Positions 6,001-6,248 of a DNA stretch of 6,248 nucleotides are shown in pieces; position 1 is the stretch's first letter; the number at the start of each line of letters is the position of its first letter. Both the position numbers and the translations under genes were made by a program. Source of the DNA: Leucothrix mucor (GTDB lineage Bacteria > Pseudomonadota > Gammaproteobacteria > Thiotrichales > Thiotrichaceae); NCBI GenBank assembly GCA_015662325.1, contig DQUJ01000097.1, forward strand, positions 1 through 6,248. The letters run 5' to 3'. Below the pieces are notes generated by a model. That model was not told the DNA's origin, made no database searches, and saw only the letters and a list, made by a program, of their open reading frames with translations.

Positions 6001-6135
6001 TTAATTGCCCAAAAGTATTGGCATATTAAATATGCGCCGTAATTCCGTGCCCTCCGACTCAGGGAACTGCAGAAGTAGCCCCCTGAGCGGAGTAGAAGAG
6101 TGCGGAGTATGTAAGTACTTTTTGGAACGATTAAT
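6000..6135. repeat. Long imperfect palindromic element with a GC-rich core
   Basis: The core stem pairs CTCCG-A-CTCAGGG (6052-6064) with CCCTGAG-CGGAG (6081-6092): 12 base pairs with one bulged A around a 16-base loop. Further out, CCAAAAGTA (6009-6017) pairs with TACTTTTTGG (6116-6125) with one extra T, and ATTAAT appears at both edges (6000-6005 and 6130-6135). Between these, GTATTGGCATAT and the complement of the right arm agree at 8 of 12 positions. The left arm carries an additional small palindrome (6021-6035). The core is clearly richer in G and C than its surroundings. It could be a second non-autonomous palindromic insertion, a repetitive extragenic element or a structured RNA. It does not share its ends with the element at 771-927. 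Confidence 0.5.
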
Positions 6136-6248
6136 AAGCCGCCTACACTATTTTTTAAACAAGCATTAATAAGTGTTACATATCGTTCTATATTGTTGTA
6201 GTAGGAATAATTGCCTAATTGATACAGATGTCCTAGAATCAAACGTAG
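6136..6248. other. AT-rich non-coding DNA, no gene recognised
   Basis: No credible coding region, RNA gene or terminator is visible. The 9-base word ATTAATAAG occurs at 6130-6138 and again at 6165-6173. GAACGAT (6125-6131) is complementary to ATCGTTC (6182-6188). Both are short enough to be chance in such AT-rich sequence. A gene beyond the right edge may be driven from here, but no start codon with a ribosome binding site is seen. Confidence 0.4.

Noticed and set aside
6052..6092. tRNA or terminator at the GC-rich hairpin
   Set aside because: No cloverleaf or CCA-like end can be drawn, and the nearest T-run (6119-6123) is too far from the stem for an intrinsic terminator.
5970..6242. 90-codon open frame on the - strand upstream of the adaptor
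   Set aside because: It runs through the palindromic element and the 11-bp inverted repeat, has no recognisable domain and no ribosome binding site, and its composition looks like translated non-coding DNA.
1..6248. CRISPR array, toxin-antitoxin, defence or phage genes
   Set aside because: No regularly spaced repeats and no frames matching such families were seen on either strand.

Overview
The window looks like chromosome from an AT-rich, Gram-negative bacterium, most likely a gammaproteobacterium. The grounds are a two-gene RND efflux pump (periplasmic adaptor plus inner-membrane permease), an exported rhodanese-like protein and a DUF4202 protein. Species cannot be fixed from the sequence alone.

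Layout. On the + strand, an exported rhodanese-like protein (116-757) is followed by a DUF4202 protein (955-1575). The 197 bases between them are mostly filled by a 157-bp element (771-927) that is palindromic over almost its whole length. It has 18-bp imperfect terminal inverted repeats and is flanked by short direct repeats, so it reads as a MITE-like insertion. Removing it and one repeat copy leaves the two genes 35 bp apart, so they were probably once one transcription unit. On the - strand, a pump operon runs from right to left: adaptor (5929-4787), a 17-base gap, then the RND permease (4769-1572). The permease stop codon overlaps the DUF4202 stop by 4 bp, tail to tail, leaving no room for a terminator between the convergent units.

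The most informative regulatory stretch lies upstream of the adaptor (about 5890-6135). It contains perfect TTGACA and TATAAT hexamers only 14 bp apart, with an 18-bp palindrome (ACATACCA-GT-TGGTATGT) of the kind bound by TetR-family repressors filling the spacer. A perfect 11-bp inverted repeat spans the adaptor start codon, a second 11-bp inverted repeat lies just upstream of the -35 box, and a larger palindromic element (about 6000-6135) lies beyond that. No regulator gene and no outer-membrane channel gene is present, so both must be encoded elsewhere.

Across the window, each of the three exported proteins has exactly two cysteines, all predicted to be outside the cytoplasm, while the DUF4202 protein has none. 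I see no RNA genes, CRISPR arrays, complete insertion sequence or recognisable defence or biosynthetic system. The unusual content is in the palindromic intergenic DNA and the pump promoter rather than in a new protein system.
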